DNA of 64,000 nt from Cyclobacteriaceae bacterium (GCA_028278225.1 JANQEU010000104.1:466062-530061); one strand, 5' to 3'; counted from the first letter of the stretch, positions 53,467 through 63,141 are shown. Notes: generated from the sequence alone by a model not told the origin. Made by a program: numbers and translations.

Positions 53467-56400
53467 ATGACAACCATTTTCAAACATGTATTTCCCACTT
53501 TACGATTCTATTGGAAATCGCATGTTCTTGTGATTTTGGGTGTGGCAATCAGCACAATGGTCCTTACCGGAACCTTAACAGTAGGTGATTCAATTGAATC
53601 AAGTCTTGAAAAAGCTACCTTCCTGAGGCTGGGAAAGACCGATTTTGTGTTTTCCGGAGTCGATCGCTATTTCAGAGCTTCCCTTGCAGATGAGCTGAAG
53701 CAAAAATCAGGTCTGAATAGCACACCCTTATTGCAGTTGAGAGGTATTGGGTCCACTCAAGGAGGTACGTATCAATTGAATAATATTCAAATCATTGGTA
53801 TTGACAGCAGTTTCACCACCTCCATTCCAAGCTTTACAAAATCCTTGTTTTTCAATGAAAATGAGGTATTTATAAGTGAAAACGTAGCGCAGAGATTACA
53901 GCTGAAGATTGGGGATCCCATTACATTGAGGATTGAAAAAGCTAATCAAATTCCGAAGAATGCACCATTCATTTCAGAAGGGGATCAATATGTATCTATG
54001 AGACTTCAAGTTGGGCAGATCTTTGGACCGGAGGAGTTAGGTAGATTTAATTTGAAGATCTCCCAGACTGCTCCCTATAATGTTTTCATTCCACTTTCGA
54101 TCCTGAATAGTAAAATGGGTTTTGACAACAAGGCGAACCACATACTGTTTGCCATAGATAATGACAAGAACGAAAAAACATTACTTGAAAACATACAAAA
54201 GCACTGGACACTTGAGGATATGAGCCTTGAGATCCATGACATCGATGATAACCAGGGTATTGAAATTCGTTCTGATCGGGTGTTTATTGATGAGACAATC
54301 GTTCAAGCTATAAAACAGGTAGATCCCGAAGCTCATGAGATATTGACATACCTGGTGAACTCCTTGCGTGCTGGAAACAAGGAAACCCCTTACTCATTTG
54401 TTTCTGCCGGACCATTTATGAAGACAAACAGGGACATTTCCAGTGATGATATGATCATTAACCAATGGGTAGCTGAAGATCTTCAGGTGTCTGTTGGTGA
54501 CAGTCTTGAAATTTCATATTATATAATTGGTCCTCTCAGGAGATTGTCAGAAGAAAGTGAGTGGTTCAAGATCACCGATATAGTACCTATTGAAGGTATC
54601 TATGCTCAAAGGAGTTTGATGCCGCAAATTCCGGGTCTGTCTGATGCGGGTAATTGTCGTGACTGGAGAACAGGTGTGCCTGTAGACCTGAATAGAATTC
54701 GGGATAAAGATGAAGATTATTGGAATGATTATCGGGGGACACCCAAAGCTTTTATCTCCTATAGTAATGGAAAAGAGTTATGGAAAAACCGGTTTGGAAA
54801 ATGTACAGCTGTACGACTTTCTTCAGCCCATTTGACAAGAGACGAACTTGAAAGACGGCTTTTAGGATCCATTACACCAACAAGTCTGGGATTCTCACTG
54901 AAGTCCGTAAAAAATGATGGGCTGGTAGCTGCCAGGGGTGGCATTGACTTTTCCCAGTTATTTATGGGTTTGAGCTTTTTCCTTCTGATTGCGGGATTGA
55001 TTTTGATGGCGCTGTTATTCAATCTTCACCTTGAAAAACGCAAAGTGGAAATTGGAACACTGAAGGCCCTGGGGTATTCCTATGGACTGATCAGAAGGAT
55101 CTTCCTGTTTGAAGTAGTATTCCTGGCAATTCCCGGGGTGATCCTTGGCGGCTGGCTTGCGATGTTTTACAACAAGATGATTTTCAATGCATTGAATACT
55201 GTTTGGAATGATATAGTCCGTACCAATGTACTGCAGGAAGACACGCGCATTGGAACGCTTTTACTTGGAATGGGTATTGCTTTTTTCATTGTCCTGATGA
55301 CAATGTGGCTGAATGTAACGAAAAAACTAAGCCTCAGTGCAAAAGGTCTTCAGAAAGAAGAATACGTTGTTAGTAACCGAAAGAGTAATGTATTAAAGTA
55401 TGGTAGCCTGGTTTCCGGATTGATCGTTGTCCTGTTATTGGTTTATGAGATCTTCGTTGGTGACACGCTTAACTCGGGAATGTTCTTTCTGGCAGGAGGA
55501 TTATTTCTACTGACCTTTATATTGTTTGCTTCTTACTGGATAAGACATAGAAGTCAAGGACAGCATGATAAGTTTTCATTCCAAAGTCTTTTGCAAAGAA
55601 ATCTATTCATAAATCAAGCCAGAAGCCTGAGGATTATCATCCTATTTTCTTTGGGCACATTTGTTGTCATTTCCACCGGCCTAAACAGAAAGGATCTCTA
55701 TAGTGGAGCCAAATTGCCTTCCAGCGGTACGGGAGGTTTTCTGTTTTATGCAGAAACCACTCTTCCTGTATTACAAGACCTGAATAGCCCGAAAAACATA
55801 GCTGACCTGGGAATGGACACGTCAATTGGTTTTGTGCAACTACGGGTGCACGATGGAGATGATGCCAGCTGCCTGAATCTGAATCGTGTATCAACACCCA
55901 GGATCCTGGGAATTCCTTCCGATAAACTGAAAGGTCGGTTTTCCTTTGTTAAAATCGACCCTGACATTGATCCAAACAATCCGTGGAATGCTCTTAAAAC
56001 AAAGTTGAACCAAAACATCATTCCTGCGTTTGCGGATCAAACAGTTATCCAATGGGGATTAGGCAAAAAAGTCGGCGATACCCTGACTTACCAGGATGAA
56101 TTCGGTGAAAAACTCAGACTTAAGATCATTGGCGGATTGGAAAATTCAATCTTCCAGGGAAATATTCTGGTGGATGAAAATCTGTTTTTAGATCATTTCC
56201 CATCTAATAGCGGAACAAATGTTCTTTTGATTGATGGACCATTCGATAATATGGAAGAAACAGCCGGGGTACTTTCACGTGTCTTCAGGAATGAAGGACT
56301 GGAAATGGAGCATACGGCTGATCGGCTAAATACATTTAACCAGGTCGAAAATACCTATCTCACAATATTCCTGCTCCTGGGCGGATTCGCCTTGATCATG

Positions 56401-56733
56401 GGAACTTTCGGACTTGGGATCGTCATCATCAGGAATATCATTGATCGAGTGCAGGAAATAGGTATATTGGAGGCCATTGGATTTCAAAAAAAGGACATCT
56501 TAAAACTGATCACATTGGAGCACGGTGTTTTGCTAGTTATTGGGACAGTATTTGGAACAATTGCGGCATTTCTGGCAATCACACCATCACTGATATCGGA
56601 GTTTATCAGTGCTTCCTGGAAAACCGCTATCATTATTGTTGGGGTGATCCTGTTAAATGGATTTTTTTGGATCATATTGATCACCCGGAGGATCCTGCGG
56701 CAGGAACTGTTCCACAATCTGAGAACCGAATGA
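53467..56733 (+). CDS. FtsX-family ABC permease, double-length
   Basis: 1088 aa. An N-terminal helix (VLVILGVAISTMVLTG) leads into a large extracytoplasmic domain. FtsX cores follow near residues 500-625 (FFLLIAGLILMALLF, EIGTLKALGYSYGLIRRIFL) and at the C-terminus (LLLGGFALIMGTFGLGIVI, EIGILEAIGFQKKDILKLI). Two additional helices lie in the middle. This is the duplicated permease layout seen in Bacteroidota, with both halves in one chain. With the LolD-like ATPase it forms a mechanotransmission or lipoprotein-handling transporter. One plausible client is the propeller lipoprotein encoded next. Confidence 0.88.
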   Translation: MTTIFKHVFPTLRFYWKSHVLVILGVAISTMVLTGTLTVGDSIESSLEKATFLRLGKTDFVFSGVDRYFRASLADELKQKSGLNSTPLLQLRGIGSTQGGTYQLNNIQIIGIDSSFTTSIPSFTKSLFFNENEVFISENVAQRLQLKIGDPITLRIEKANQIPKNAPFISEGDQYVSMRLQVGQIFGPEELGRFNLKISQTAPYNVFIPLSILNSKMGFDNKANHILFAIDNDKNEKTLLENIQKHWTLEDMSLEIHDIDDNQGIEIRSDRVFIDETIVQAIKQVDPEAHEILTYLVNSLRAGNKETPYSFVSAGPFMKTNRDISSDDMIINQWVAEDLQVSVGDSLEISYYIIGPLRRLSEESEWFKITDIVPIEGIYAQRSLMPQIPGLSDAGNCRDWRTGVPVDLNRIRDKDEDYWNDYRGTPKAFISYSNGKELWKNRFGKCTAVRLSSAHLTRDELERRLLGSITPTSLGFSLKSVKNDGLVAARGGIDFSQLFMGLSFFLLIAGLILMALLFNLHLEKRKVEIGTLKALGYSYGLIRRIFLFEVVFLAIPGVILGGWLAMFYNKMIFNALNTVWNDIVRTNVLQEDTRIGTLLLGMGIAFFIVLMTMWLNVTKKLSLSAKGLQKEEYVVSNRKSNVLKYGSLVSGLIVVLLLVYEIFVGDTLNSGMFFLAGGLFLLTFILFASYWIRHRSQGQHDKFSFQSLLQRNLFINQARSLRIIILFSLGTFVVISTGLNRKDLYSGAKLPSSGTGGFLFYAETTLPVLQDLNSPKNIADLGMDTSIGFVQLRVHDGDDASCLNLNRVSTPRILGIPSDKLKGRFSFVKIDPDIDPNNPWNALKTKLNQNIIPAFADQTVIQWGLGKKVGDTLTYQDEFGEKLRLKIIGGLENSIFQGNILVDENLFLDHFPSNSGTNVLLIDGPFDNMEETAGVLSRVFRNEGLEMEHTADRLNTFNQVENTYLTIFLLLGGFALIMGTFGLGIVIIRNIIDRVQEIGILEAIGFQKKDILKLITLEHGVLLVIGTVFGTIAAFLAITPSLISEFISASWKTAIIIVGVILLNGFFWIILITRRILRQELFHNLRTE

Positions 56734-56805
56734 TCTGTAAGTATTATTTACATTGTATTTACTTAATTCTAAATAGACGCCAGTCAATTCAACTTCTCCC
56801 ATACC

Positions 56806-58092
56806 ATGACAAAGTCAATATTTCTCGCCATCTCGCTAATATTAACAGCCTGTACGCCCAAAGCTCAGGATATCGATGCTGACTATGCAAGGAACTGGCC
56901 TCAGTTTCGAGGACCTTCATCCAATGGTGTCGCACTTTATGGCAATCCGCCTACCGATTGGAGCGAGTCGAAGAACATAAAATGGAAAATTGAGATCCCA
57001 GGCAGCGGCCATTCCTCACCGATTGTCTGGGAGCAGATGGTGTTTGTGCAAACAGCAGTCAGTCTAGGTGAAAATACAGAAGGCGGAAATCCAACCTTCG
57101 AATTCCTTGTACTGGCCATTGACCGGGGAAGTGGGAAAACAGTCTGGAGGACCAATGTCGCCAGGGAGCAAACCGTAGATGGTACCCATAGGGCCAATAC
57201 CATGGCATCCAACTCACCTGTGACTGACGGCAAATACCTATACGCCTATTTCGGGTCAAGGGGACTTCATTGCCTTGATTTTGAGGGCAATATCGTCTGG
57301 AGTCGGGATTTGGGGCAGATGAGAAAGAAAAACAATTTTGGTGAGGGCAGTTCTCCGGCATTGTATAGAGACAGAATTGTCATCCAATGGGATCATGAGC
57401 GTGATTCCTACATGTATGTCATCGACAAGCACACAGGTACTGTCTTGCACAAAATTCCTCGAGCTGAAGCCACAACCTGGTCAACCCCACTGATCACGGA
57501 GGTTAACGGAAAGGCACAGGTCATCACAAGTGCCAGTTCGAAGATGCGTAGCTATGATCTCGAAACGGGTGAAGTCGTCTGGGAAAGCTCAGGAATGGTA
57601 TCGAATGTGATCCCCCATCCTATCCAAAATGGTGATCTGGTGTACCTGATGAGCGGTTACAGAGGCAATGCACTTATGGCCATCGATCTTACAAAGGCGA
57701 AAGGTGATATCTCAGGAACAGACGCGATCATCTGGCAATACAAACAGCATACATCTTACACTCCGTCAGCCGCCCTGGTGAGTGACAGGCTTTATTTTCT
57801 CAGGGCTAACAACGGACAACTCAACTGCCTGGATGCTAAAACGGGAGAGGTTTTCTACAGTATGGAAGAATTGGAAGGAACGGGGACCATATATGCCTCA
57901 CCTGTAGTAGCCCAGGACAGGATCTATATGGGCGGACGAAATGGTATCACCTATGTAGTGAAAGACAGTGAGCAATTCGAAATCCTCGCCAGGAACGAAC
58001 TTGACGATGGTTATTTCGCTACCCCTGCCATTGCCGGAAATGAATTGTTCATCCGGGGGTTTTCTTACTTGTATTGTATTTCAGAGGAATGA
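56806..58092 (+). CDS. PQQ-like beta-propeller lipoprotein 5
   Basis: 428 aa. A signal sequence with lipobox LILTAC places an acylated Cys at residue 17. The mature part starts with NWPQFRGPSSNGVALYG. Blade motifs include IDRGSGKTVWRTN, IDKHTGTVLHKI, YDLETGEVVWESS and LDAKTGEVFYSM. It is most similar in layout to the minus-strand propeller at 58147. The two genes converge, with 54 nt between stops. It is the last plus-strand gene of the cluster. Confidence 0.87.
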   Translation: MTKSIFLAISLILTACTPKAQDIDADYARNWPQFRGPSSNGVALYGNPPTDWSESKNIKWKIEIPGSGHSSPIVWEQMVFVQTAVSLGENTEGGNPTFEFLVLAIDRGSGKTVWRTNVAREQTVDGTHRANTMASNSPVTDGKYLYAYFGSRGLHCLDFEGNIVWSRDLGQMRKKNNFGEGSSPALYRDRIVIQWDHERDSYMYVIDKHTGTVLHKIPRAEATTWSTPLITEVNGKAQVITSASSKMRSYDLETGEVVWESSGMVSNVIPHPIQNGDLVYLMSGYRGNALMAIDLTKAKGDISGTDAIIWQYKQHTSYTPSAALVSDRLYFLRANNGQLNCLDAKTGEVFYSMEELEGTGTIYASPVVAQDRIYMGGRNGITYVVKDSEQFEILARNELDDGYFATPAIAGNELFIRGFSYLYCISEE

Positions 58093-58146
58093 CCTAAGTT
58101 ATCTTTTCATATCCCTATTGAGAGGTGACTTGGACAGAGAGGAGGC

Positions 58147-59520
58147 CTATTTCTTTCCTACAGCAACCAGGCCTTTTTGCGTCCTGAAAAAGATGATCCC
58201 ATCCGTAATGGCCGGAGTGACCATGCTTACATCATTCAGTTTCTGGATAGATAAAACTTCAAAATTCCTTCCGCTTTTAATCAGGTAAACCATGCCTTCA
58301 TCATCCACAATGAAGATCGTCCTATCAGAAACCACAGGTGAGGCAGTAAAACTGGAAGATATTCCCAGTTTCTTCTTGTAAATCAGTTGACCGGTTTCGG
58401 CATTGAAGCAAGACAATCGACCATTCCATTCCAGGTTATAAAGTAATCCTTCATACAGGAGGAGTGTTTGCATATAGGATCCACCCCGGGCAATACTCCA
58501 TTTTACAAATTTGTTTGATAGTTGTCCACTCTTTAATGTTATGTCTCCGGCAGCCTCTTTTCGGACGGCCAGGATTGGTGATTGTGGTCCATGCGCACTG
58601 TTGAAATACAGAAGGTTATCTCCTACTACCGGTGTCGGAATTTGAATATCCCCACCCCCGGACATTCTCCAGATTTCTTCACCAGACTCAAAATCATATC
58701 CTCCACGATGTTTATAACCATTAACTACTATACGTCTTTTCCCATTGTCCAAATAAATATTCGGAGTGCACCAGCCAGGATATTCATCCCTACCCTTCTT
58801 CCAAATTTCTCTTCCTGATTCAAGATCATATGAGGCTACAAAAGAGTTTTCCATAACATCGCACTGAATGATCACCCTGCCATCATAAATAATTGGGGAG
58901 CTGGCAAATTCCCATTCTGCAGACGCTACCCTGAAGAATACGGAGCGCAAAACACCAAAATCCTTTTTCCAGATCAAGTTCCCTTCCATGTCATAACAAT
59001 ACAAACCCTCGGATCCGAAAAAGGTAACTACATACTTACCGTCGGTGGCTACAGAACAGTTCGCATGAGAAGATTTGGAATGTCTTTTCTGTTCCGGAAT
59101 ACCCGTATGGGAAATCCGTTCCCATATAACCTCCCCTGTGTATTTATTTATGCAATACACCTTCCATGCATGTTCGGAACGGTCCCTGACAGAACCAATA
59201 TCCCCATAAATACCTGTCTTAAGACCTTTATCATCGGAAGAGCTAATTGCGGTTGTGATGAAAAGTTTATCACCCCAAACAACCGGGCTTCCAAGGCCGA
59301 GGCCCGGAATCTGTAAGTTCCACCGTATATTTTCATCTGTTTCAATATTCCAGGAATCCGGAAGGTCGGCTCCATCCAGGGATCCTGAGGAAAGATATCC
59401 GCGATATTGTGACCATTGCCTTTCAGGATCTACATCCTGTGCCGGGCACAATGATGCAGTCACCAACAAAATCAATATATAGGAAATACCGGAAGCCGAT
59501 GTAATGGAGAACATTTTCAT
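58147..59520 (-). CDS. Exported PQQ-like beta-propeller protein 6
   Basis: 457 aa from the ATG at 59520, preceded by AAGGAG at a good spacing. The longer frame would need a TTG at 59541. A signal peptide (ISYILILLVTASLCPAQ) may be lipidated at the Cys of LCPAQ, although the box is weak. The mature start QWSQYRGYLSSGSLDG is the family motif. Blade repeats include INKYTGEVIWERI, YDLESGREIWKKG and FNAETGQLIYKKK. It may share control with the redox cluster despite opposite strand. Confidence 0.85.
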   Translation of the reverse strand: MKMFSITSASGISYILILLVTASLCPAQDVDPERQWSQYRGYLSSGSLDGADLPDSWNIETDENIRWNLQIPGLGLGSPVVWGDKLFITTAISSSDDKGLKTGIYGDIGSVRDRSEHAWKVYCINKYTGEVIWERISHTGIPEQKRHSKSSHANCSVATDGKYVVTFFGSEGLYCYDMEGNLIWKKDFGVLRSVFFRVASAEWEFASSPIIYDGRVIIQCDVMENSFVASYDLESGREIWKKGRDEYPGWCTPNIYLDNGKRRIVVNGYKHRGGYDFESGEEIWRMSGGGDIQIPTPVVGDNLLYFNSAHGPQSPILAVRKEAAGDITLKSGQLSNKFVKWSIARGGSYMQTLLLYEGLLYNLEWNGRLSCFNAETGQLIYKKKLGISSSFTASPVVSDRTIFIVDDEGMVYLIKSGRNFEVLSIQKLNDVSMVTPAITDGIIFFRTQKGLVAVGKK

Positions 59521-59636
59521 TGTATTTCTCTCCTTTGACAAAAATAACCTTCAAACATTCATTCTTTTATGTTTAGACGGTTTTTAGATCCTGAAAATCA
59601 ATAGTTTGATCTACACGGATAGAGTTTTCACGGAAG

Positions 59637-60308
59637 TCAGAGGTACAACTGATCCAGTGTAATATATATCCCACTAATAATTAACATCCAACCCGCAACG
59701 ATCGGAATCTTTTTCACCCATTTCGTATTCAAAACCGTATCTGCACCATAGTTTATTAACAAGCTAATTGATGCAATTGGAATAAGAGCACCCAGGGCAA
59801 ACCATACGGGAAATAAAAAAATCTGGTTGTTATTGACTGACAGGGGAATCAGGATCCCAAAGAATATAAATGCTGTAGCCGGACAAAAGGTAAGTGCCAA
59901 CAAGGTTCCGACAAAGAATGTGTATATAGCAGTTTTATCCTGCAATAATTCCCTGCGTGGCATCCATCCCTTGAACCAATGTCCGACATGGATCATTTCA
60001 GATAGAACCATACCTATAAAGATCAACATGGGTCCAAGAAACAATGAATATACTCCCTGCAGGATAATACTTAATCTTGGTATGGACACCAGGCTGAAGC
60101 TTATTAATAATGCCAATCCCAGCAGTGCAATTGCATAACCAAAACCGAAAGAAATCAGGACAGAGATTTTTTTGGATTTGTATCGAGTAGTTCCGGATAG
60201 AAATGAAATTGCAGCAATATTCGCGGCCATCGGACATGGATGCAATGTTGTCATAATGCCGAGCATCAGGCATCCCGAGACTGAAAGTACAAATTCACTC
60301 ATTCCCAT
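59637..60308 (-). CDS. CcdA/DsbD-beta-like membrane thiol protein (ArsG-like family)
   Basis: 223 aa, about six transmembrane helices. Cysteines at C25 (TLHPCPMAANIAAISFLSG) and C142 (TFCPATAF) fall in the first and fourth helices, the positions of the redox pair in CcdA/DsbD-beta proteins. The sequence style around HPCPMA matches the ArsG-family permease-like proteins of Bacteroidota. I favour transmembrane thiol-electron transfer over arsenical efflux, because the next gene encodes a thioredoxin-like partner. The start overlaps that gene by 14 nt. Confidence 0.75.
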   Translation of the reverse strand: MGMSEFVLSVSGCLMLGIMTTLHPCPMAANIAAISFLSGTTRYKSKKISVLISFGFGYAIALLGLALLISFSLVSIPRLSIILQGVYSLFLGPMLIFIGMVLSEMIHVGHWFKGWMPRRELLQDKTAIYTFFVGTLLALTFCPATAFIFFGILIPLSVNNNQIFLFPVWFALGALIPIASISLLINYGADTVLNTKWVKKIPIVAGWMLIISGIYITLDQLYL

Positions 60309-61839
60309 ATCTGAATTGATCCATTTCCTTTAGGAGCTGCTCGGTAAATAGTCGCTCATCTCGGTATAGACCTGTGAATTCCGGTAATACTTTTGATCTG
60401 GTCAGCTCATTTTGGTCAAATTCCAACAAGACAATTGTTGGAGCGAAGATCCCAAATGTTTCAATGATCCCCCTATTCTCCGGGTCATCGATTATTATGG
60501 TGCTGAATCTAAAATCATTGTTTCCAGGTTCATTATCTCCTATAGCTCTTAGCAAATTGACGGTATGCTCCTCCATTTCCAGGCATTGATAACATCTCTT
60601 CTCATTGTGAAAAAGAATAACCATAAATCGATCTGTGGGTAACGCATTAACCAGATCGGAAATGGATCTGTTATAGGTATTCTGTTGAAGATTTTGACAT
60701 TTTCTAGCCGCAATACCAAGACTGCTTATAATAAAAATTAGCAGCGTCCATTTCATCACATTTTTCCAGATTCCCCTTGGTTGTTTATTTATATGTTTCA
60801 ATACAAGATTCCTGAAGTCATCATCAATCCTGGAAGACAAATATTTTTCTTCCAATGAAAGCTCATCCTTAAATGCAAACATGGTAACCGGACATGAATC
60901 ACCCTGTACAGGCTCAGCTAATGAACTCAAAACCCCATGTTTTACCAGATTATTGGCTTCAGTTACTTCTTCCGAAGGACAGCATCCCATTTCATCCTTG
61001 ATATCATTCCCAATAAGGATGAAATGCTTTCTGTGGTTATTAATAACATCAAGTAACCTTTCCCTTAATTTTCGACTGATCCCGTCAAGCTTTGAGAGAT
61101 CCGTTTGATAGTATATCGGCTCCGTGACTTCCGGAGTAAAGCTCGTCAACATACAGGCGGATCCCAATTTCTCATATGATTCCTGAAAGGTAGTTACCGG
61201 ACCATCGGTATCCTCGGGAGACACTTGACATCCTTCCATTTTAAGATCTTTAGCCAGATCCAATGGAACATTACACCATTGTCCACGATGGACCATCAAT
61301 CCGTCTCTAAGGATAAGCACACGAAATGGTCCGGGATAAAATATATTTCTACTTTCTTTATTTTCTTGTTTCGGGGCATTTTTCAGTCGATCGTATAGTC
61401 GTGCCAGGCTCGCCTCAAAATCACCTGATCCAATTACATCCTCTTCGTTTGGATGATTGCTCTCCTGCGTAGTAATCTTACCCTTATAGGGATTCAACTG
61501 TAAAATTTTATACGTCTTATCACATACTTCAATTAATTCATTGGATAGCAAAAGATGATTATCATCGTCCAATGCTGCGAGAGCAGCATCCGTATAACCC
61601 ACTTTTTTGCCATTGAAAAAGCATGGGCCGTGTTTTCCTTTAAATGCCCGTATGATTTTAGCCTGTTCTCCTAACTGGAATGAAATGAGTTCAATTGCTA
61701 CAAATCCCACCCTTTCAAGATCCTGGATCGTTTGTTCATAATTGGATGATTCTACTTGTATGGATCCTAAGAACGGAATACTCCTGTAAGCTTCATCCAG
61801 CTGCAGATACGTGGGGTTATGCAATGTGATCGATCCCAT
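60295..61839 (-). CDS. Membrane-anchored thioredoxin-like protein (ArsF-like) with unknown N-terminal domain
   Basis: 514 aa. Residues ~1-355 match nothing I recognise. They include Cys-bearing segments HRGQWCNVPLDLAKD, MEGCQVSPED, and EMGCCPSEEV. A transmembrane helix lies at ~362-378 (WTLLIFIISSLGIAA). Residues ~385-514 are a thioredoxin-like domain with C416-x-x-C419 in FHNEKRCYQCLEMEE, resembling ArsF-type proteins found beside ArsG. A soluble domain before the helix and thioredoxin after it imply one domain on each side of the membrane. Its neighbours are the CcdA-like gene and a cysteine desulfurase. Confidence 0.7.
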   Translation of the reverse strand: MGSITLHNPTYLQLDEAYRSIPFLGSIQVESSNYEQTIQDLERVGFVAIELISFQLGEQAKIIRAFKGKHGPCFFNGKKVGYTDAALAALDDDNHLLLSNELIEVCDKTYKILQLNPYKGKITTQESNHPNEEDVIGSGDFEASLARLYDRLKNAPKQENKESRNIFYPGPFRVLILRDGLMVHRGQWCNVPLDLAKDLKMEGCQVSPEDTDGPVTTFQESYEKLGSACMLTSFTPEVTEPIYYQTDLSKLDGISRKLRERLLDVINNHRKHFILIGNDIKDEMGCCPSEEVTEANNLVKHGVLSSLAEPVQGDSCPVTMFAFKDELSLEEKYLSSRIDDDFRNLVLKHINKQPRGIWKNVMKWTLLIFIISSLGIAARKCQNLQQNTYNRSISDLVNALPTDRFMVILFHNEKRCYQCLEMEEHTVNLLRAIGDNEPGNNDFRFSTIIIDDPENRGIIETFGIFAPTIVLLEFDQNELTRSKVLPEFTGLYRDERLFTEQLLKEMDQFRYGNE

Positions 61840-61846
61840 ACTTTCA

Positions 61847-62962
61847 CTATCTAATGAGATCCATTAGGATTTCCATCAATTCATTGACGGACTCCACTGT
61901 ATTTGCTGGGCCCATACTTATCCGTATCGTACCGAGCGCTTCTTTTTCATTTCTCCCCATAGCCAGGATGATCCTGGGTGGTTCCATTTGATTATCATGA
62001 CATGCCGAACCAGTAGAAACTGAAAATCCTGACATAGACAGTGCAGAGACCAGTTCTTTGCCATTACGTCCCGGAATACTTACAGATAGCAAACCATGTA
62101 TCCCATTGTCATTGCTATTAACCAGTACATAGGGTAATGTTTTCAGTTTACTGATCATTGACTCTTTCAGCGTTTTCAAACGATCCATTTCATCAATTTG
62201 ATGCGCAATACTTTTATGCAAGGCAGCTACCATAGATGATAACCCTGCAACGTTTTCGGTGCCTGCCCTGAGATCCCACTCCTGACCCCCGCCACTAATC
62301 AGGGATTCAAATTGGTCATCACGGAAAAGAAGCCCGCCTGTTGAACGCACACCTCCAAACTTATGGCCTGAAAAAGTAAAATATGTGAATGGAATGTCGT
62401 TGAGTTCCAATGGTAGATGACCAACTGACTGGGCTCCATCAATCAGTATTTTAACCTGCTTCCTGAAGCAAGTATCGGTCAATTCCTTAATGGGATGAAT
62501 TATGCCTGTTTCATTGCACGCATGACTTAAGCATACAAGTGAAATAGATTCAGTCAGTAATTCCTCAAACTTATGGATTGGAAGCTGACCGGATGAATCA
62601 ATTCCTATCACATCCACATATTTAGGGTATTTTTTTGTGGCGTACCAAATGGAATCATGAACATCTTCAGCAATGAGTAACCTTCCATCGGGGAACGACT
62701 TCAAATGGCCTTCTATAACCACATTATTAGCCTCAGTACCGGAAGCACAAAGCAACAACCGTCCGTCGAAAAATTGGAGTTGATCACAGAACTCCTTTTT
62801 CAATTCCATGAATTCCTTTTTTGCTTCCTTTCCCAGAATATGTTGTGAGGACGGATTTGCATAAAATGCTTCCGAAACTTTAACATACGAATCCAGGGAT
62901 TCAGGCCAGGGTGGAGCACTGGCCGCATAGTCAAAATAGTGGGAATGAGGGAATTCTGCCAC
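61847..62962 (-). CDS. Cysteine desulfurase-like PLP enzyme (NifS/IscS class)
   Basis: 371 aa with a GTG start at 62962. PLP features: H103, D175 in ILIDGAQSVGHLP, and the Schiff-base K201 in FTFSGHKFGG. The active-site loop SVSTGSACHDNQ has C321, as in the group that supplies sulfane sulfur for Fe-S clusters. SGGGQEWDLRAGTENVAG matches the GGGQE...RAGTEN block of cysteine desulfurases. It is first of the three-gene minus-strand set (7 nt to the next gene). The many Fe-S proteins next door make a dedicated sulfur donor plausible; a selenocysteine lyase-like activity is an alternative. Confidence 0.88.
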   Translation of the reverse strand: MAEFPHSHYFDYAASAPPWPESLDSYVKVSEAFYANPSSQHILGKEAKKEFMELKKEFCDQLQFFDGRLLLCASGTEANNVVIEGHLKSFPDGRLLIAEDVHDSIWYATKKYPKYVDVIGIDSSGQLPIHKFEELLTESISLVCLSHACNETGIIHPIKELTDTCFRKQVKILIDGAQSVGHLPLELNDIPFTYFTFSGHKFGGVRSTGGLLFRDDQFESLISGGGQEWDLRAGTENVAGLSSMVAALHKSIAHQIDEMDRLKTLKESMISKLKTLPYVLVNSNDNGIHGLLSVSIPGRNGKELVSALSMSGFSVSTGSACHDNQMEPPRIILAMGRNEKEALGTIRISMGPANTVESVNELMEILMDLIR

Positions 62963-63141
62963 TTTTACAAGGTATTAAATTCCATGTTTAGAACCTAATG
63001 ATGATACTCCATATAGAATTGATCACAGGAAGGAATCCAAAGGAAATAAATTGGGATTGCAAAGTTTATTTATAACAGTGTTGGAATCCCAAAAAACAAA
63101 TTGAAGTCCTCTTTTCGTCACATCAAAATGTCACAACCATA

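Noticed and set aside
38832..59520. Quinoprotein alcohol or glucose dehydrogenases
   Set aside because: The propellers are 370-475 residues (plus one with a membrane domain), lack CxxCH and resemble BamB-like PQQ-repeat proteins; no PQQ synthesis genes are seen.
59637..61839. Arsenic resistance operon
   Set aside because: The ArsF/ArsG-like naming comes from family resemblance only; no ArsR, ArsM, ArsC or Acr3 is nearby and the Cys pair suits thiol transfer.
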